Assembly (NCBI GenBank): GCA_003168295.1
Contig: PMST01000154.1
Span: 5,043-10,228 of the forward strand
Length of the DNA: 5,186 bases
Source: Actinomycetota bacterium
Lineage (GTDB): Bacteria; Actinomycetota; Actinomycetes; Streptosporangiales; Streptosporangiaceae
Reading direction: 5' to 3'
Below, in pieces: positions 3,556-5,186 of this stretch (position 1 is the first letter of the stretch; every line of letters begins with the position of its first letter). The translations under genes were made by a program, and so were the position numbers. Under the pieces are notes generated by a model, which had not been told where the DNA came from, made no database searches, and saw only the letters and a list, made by a program, of their open reading frames with translations.

Positions 3556-5186
3556 ATGCCCGAGAACCCGTTCCCCCCGCCCGGGCCCGGCGTCGAGGAG
3601 CCCCAGGGCCCCGCGCCGCTGCCCGCCGACGGGAACGGACCACAGGACCACAGCCCCGCCGCTGTTCCCGGAACCGGCAGCAGCGGCGGTCACGCCTATC
3701 CGCCCCCGGCCAGGCCGGACGACGGCTGGGATGAACAGCCCCCTGCCGATGAGCCGGAGGGACCGAAGCAGGGCCTGTTCGTGTGCCTGCCGGCGGAGAA
3801 CATGGAGCTGTCCCGGTTCGGCGGCGACGACCAGACGCCTCCGATGGCGCCGGGTCCGCTGCTGGCCATGGTAGCCGCTGCGGTAGTCGGCGGTGACGGC
3901 GCCGGTCTGACCGAGGTACCGGAGGACATGCTGTTCGCGATGATCTCCGGAGGGCGGCGGATGTCGTCGTGGGCGACCTGGCTGGAGTTCTCCGCGATGC
4001 GCGAGCTCGCCCTGCGCCACCCGGCCGTCCCGCGCCGCCTCCGCGTGCCCCGCCCCGCTACTCCAGACCCGGCTCCCGCGCCGAACCCACCTGCTAACGG
4101 GAGGGCCGCCACCGGCGCGGCCAGTGGCGGCGCGGCCAGTGGCGGCGGCGGTGACGGAGCTGCGGCCGGGACCGGCGCCGCCTCCGGTGCCCCCGTCCCG
4201 GCCGACGACGGCCGGGTGCAGTTCGACAATTTCGTCGCCGACGAGGTCTGCCTGGACTTGCGGATGTCGTGGCATGCGGCGGCGGACCGGATCTCCTACG
4301 CGTGCGACCTGGCCGGGCGGCTGCCGGTGACGTTCGCGGCGCTGGGCGCCGGGCTGATCGACCCGGTCCACGCCAAGATCATCTCCGAGCAGACCGAGTA
4401 CCTGTCCGCGGCCGACGCCGCTAAGGCCGACCCGGTCTTGGCCGCGGCGGCGCAGAAGAAGACCTACGCCGAGCTCCGCGCCGCCGCGGCCAAACTGGTC
4501 CTCAAACTCGACCCGGAGTCGGCGGAGCGGCGTAAGCAGGCCCGCCGCAAGAACGACGCGCACGTCCGCCCGTTCCGGGAGGAATCCGGGAACGCCGGGA
4601 TGACCGCCCGGGAACTGCCCTCCGATGAGGTCCTGGCGTCCTGGCAGAACGTCGAGCAGCGGGCCCTGGACCTACGTGCCGCCGGTGTCCCCGGCACGCT
4701 GCGCGAGCTGCGCGTTCGTGCATATTTGGATTTGCTGCAGGAGCGCGACAGCCGCCTGGTCGCCGGACTCGTCCCGGGCCAGGGCCAGGGACCCGCGGAC
4801 GGGCCGGAAGGACCGGACCGGAACGGCGGGAACGGCGGCTCCAGTCCGGGGCCGTGCGGTCCGGCCGGGACCGACCCGGTTGGCCCGGATGGCCGTGCCC
4901 ACCCGGCCGCAAAGGACTCCGGTCCGTGCCTGGCCGCGCTGGTGAACCTCACCGTCCCGCTAGCCACTGCGCTGGGCCAGTCCGGCACACCGGGCGAGGC
5001 CGCCGGGTTCGGGATCCTGGACGCCGCCACCGCCCGCGACCTGCTCACGGCGGCCGGGCGCAGCCCGCACACCCGGTGGTGCGTCACCATCCTGTACCCC
5101 GACGGGACCGCCGCCGCCCACGGTTGCGCTACTGGCCGCCACCCGCCACCTCCGGGCCCGGAACCCCCAGGCCCCGAACCACCAGG
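3556..5186 (+). CDS. DUF222 / 13E12-repeat family protein, probably with C-terminal HNH nuclease; 3' end beyond window
   Basis: From ATG 3556 the frame has no stop to the last base (543 complete codons), so the gene is cut by the window. Residues 1-75 are a Pro/Gly/Asp-rich disordered leader. FVCLPAENMELSRF, PGPLLAMVAAAV and the stretch to about 156, with SGGRRMSSWATWLEFSAMRELA (131-152), match the N-terminal region of 13E12-family proteins. Residues 157-221 are an Ala/Gly/Pro linker with a GAASG repeat. FDNFVADEVCLDLRMSW (223-239) opens the DUF222 core, including RLPVTFAALGAGLIDPVHAKII and GTLRELRVRAYLDLLQ (380-395). A Gly/Pro linker follows, then LTVPLATALG (465-474), PGEAAGFGILDAATARDLL (479-497) and TRWCVTILYPDGT (506-518). 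In relatives the HNH nuclease follows this point; here a GPEPP-rich stretch begins first, and no HNH residue is visible. Such genes are multicopy in actinobacterial genomes and have been viewed as mobile or repetitive. Cellular role is unproven. Confidence 0.9.
   Translation, partial: MPENPFPPPGPGVEEPQGPAPLPADGNGPQDHSPAAVPGTGSSGGHAYPPPARPDDGWDEQPPADEPEGPKQGLFVCLPAENMELSRFGGDDQTPPMAPGPLLAMVAAAVVGGDGAGLTEVPEDMLFAMISGGRRMSSWATWLEFSAMRELALRHPAVPRRLRVPRPATPDPAPAPNPPANGRAATGAASGGAASGGGGDGAAAGTGAASGAPVPADDGRVQFDNFVADEVCLDLRMSWHAAADRISYACDLAGRLPVTFAALGAGLIDPVHAKIISEQTEYLSAADAAKADPVLAAAAQKKTYAELRAAAAKLVLKLDPESAERRKQARRKNDAHVRPFREESGNAGMTARELPSDEVLASWQNVEQRALDLRAAGVPGTLRELRVRAYLDLLQERDSRLVAGLVPGQGQGPADGPEGPDRNGGNGGSSPGPCGPAGTDPVGPDGRAHPAAKDSGPCLAALVNLTVPLATALGQSGTPGEAAGFGILDAATARDLLTAAGRSPHTRWCVTILYPDGTAAAHGCATGRHPPPPGPEPPGPEPP
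4114..4143 (+). repeat. Tandem 15-bp repeat in the linker of the DUF222 protein
   Basis: Two identical copies of ggcgcggccagtggc (4114-4128, 4129-4143) encode GAASG twice, followed by a glycine run. This is part of a low-complexity linker and probably expands or contracts by slippage. Confidence 0.85.
5155..5186 (+). repeat. Start of a GPEPP-encoding 15-bp repeat running off the window
   Basis: Units 5155-5169 and 5170-5184 each encode GPEPP and differ at a few bases; a third begins with GG at 5185. Four prolines precede them. The array length cannot be seen. Confidence 0.75.

Noticed and set aside
3481..4563. Long minus-strand open frame (360 codons)
   Set aside because: It is the antisense shadow of the DUF222 gene: Arg/Gly-rich with no recognisable domain, while the plus strand carries clear DUF222 family strings.
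1..5186. Mobile element, CRISPR or tRNA content
   Set aside because: No transposase or integrase, no spaced identical repeats of CRISPR length, and no tRNA-like fold noticed. The 13-bp array is contiguous and too short for CRISPR.

Overview
The window is GC-rich throughout, with strong G/C preference at third codon positions. It carries NucS (the mismatch endonuclease of Actinobacteria and Archaea), a DUF222/13E12-family protein, GTG starts, likely leaderless genes and a terminator hairpin without a U-tract. Together these point to a high-GC actinomycete. The style of the DUF222 protein suggests Streptomyces/Streptosporangiales relatives, but that is a guess from memory and no genus can be fixed.

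Left part (1-2163, + strand): a drug-efflux cassette. The 3' part of a TetR-family repressor gene (5' end outside the window) is followed by an AT-rich 98-bp spacer and a 492-aa DHA2-type MFS exporter. The spacer holds three 13-bp tandem repeats, a T8 run, a possible promoter and two overlapping operator-like palindromes. A 45-nt hairpin closes the cassette and probably also terminates the convergent minus-strand genes.

Middle (2195-3311): a divergent pair around a 65-bp spacer. On the minus strand is a 104-aa protein with a CxxC...HxxC metal site, translationally coupled to a 27-codon ORF with an excellent Shine-Dalgarno, which is easily missed by gene callers. On the plus strand is nucS (218 aa, full length, catalytic D/E/K present). 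Both divergent genes have a TAnnnT -10-like hexamer exactly 8 nt before a GTG start, suggesting leaderless transcription in both directions.

Right part (3312-5186): a 244-bp spacer, then a DUF222/13E12 protein starting at ATG 3556 whose frame stays open to the last base (543 codons visible). Its likely C-terminal HNH nuclease domain would lie beyond the window. Just upstream is a consensus-like TACAAT -10 overlapping a 22-bp inverted repeat that contains one perfect actinobacterial LexA half-site (GTTCGA) at correct SOS-box geometry.

The efflux cassette appears to be a self-contained ligand-controlled unit. The right half is DNA-metabolism flavoured: mismatch nuclease, small zinc-site protein, and a possibly SOS-linked DUF222 (HNH?) protein. 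I see no tRNA, rRNA, CRISPR array or insertion-sequence transposase. The best candidates for something undescribed are the 27-aa coupled peptide plus its zinc-site partner next to nucS, and the operator at the DUF222 promoter.
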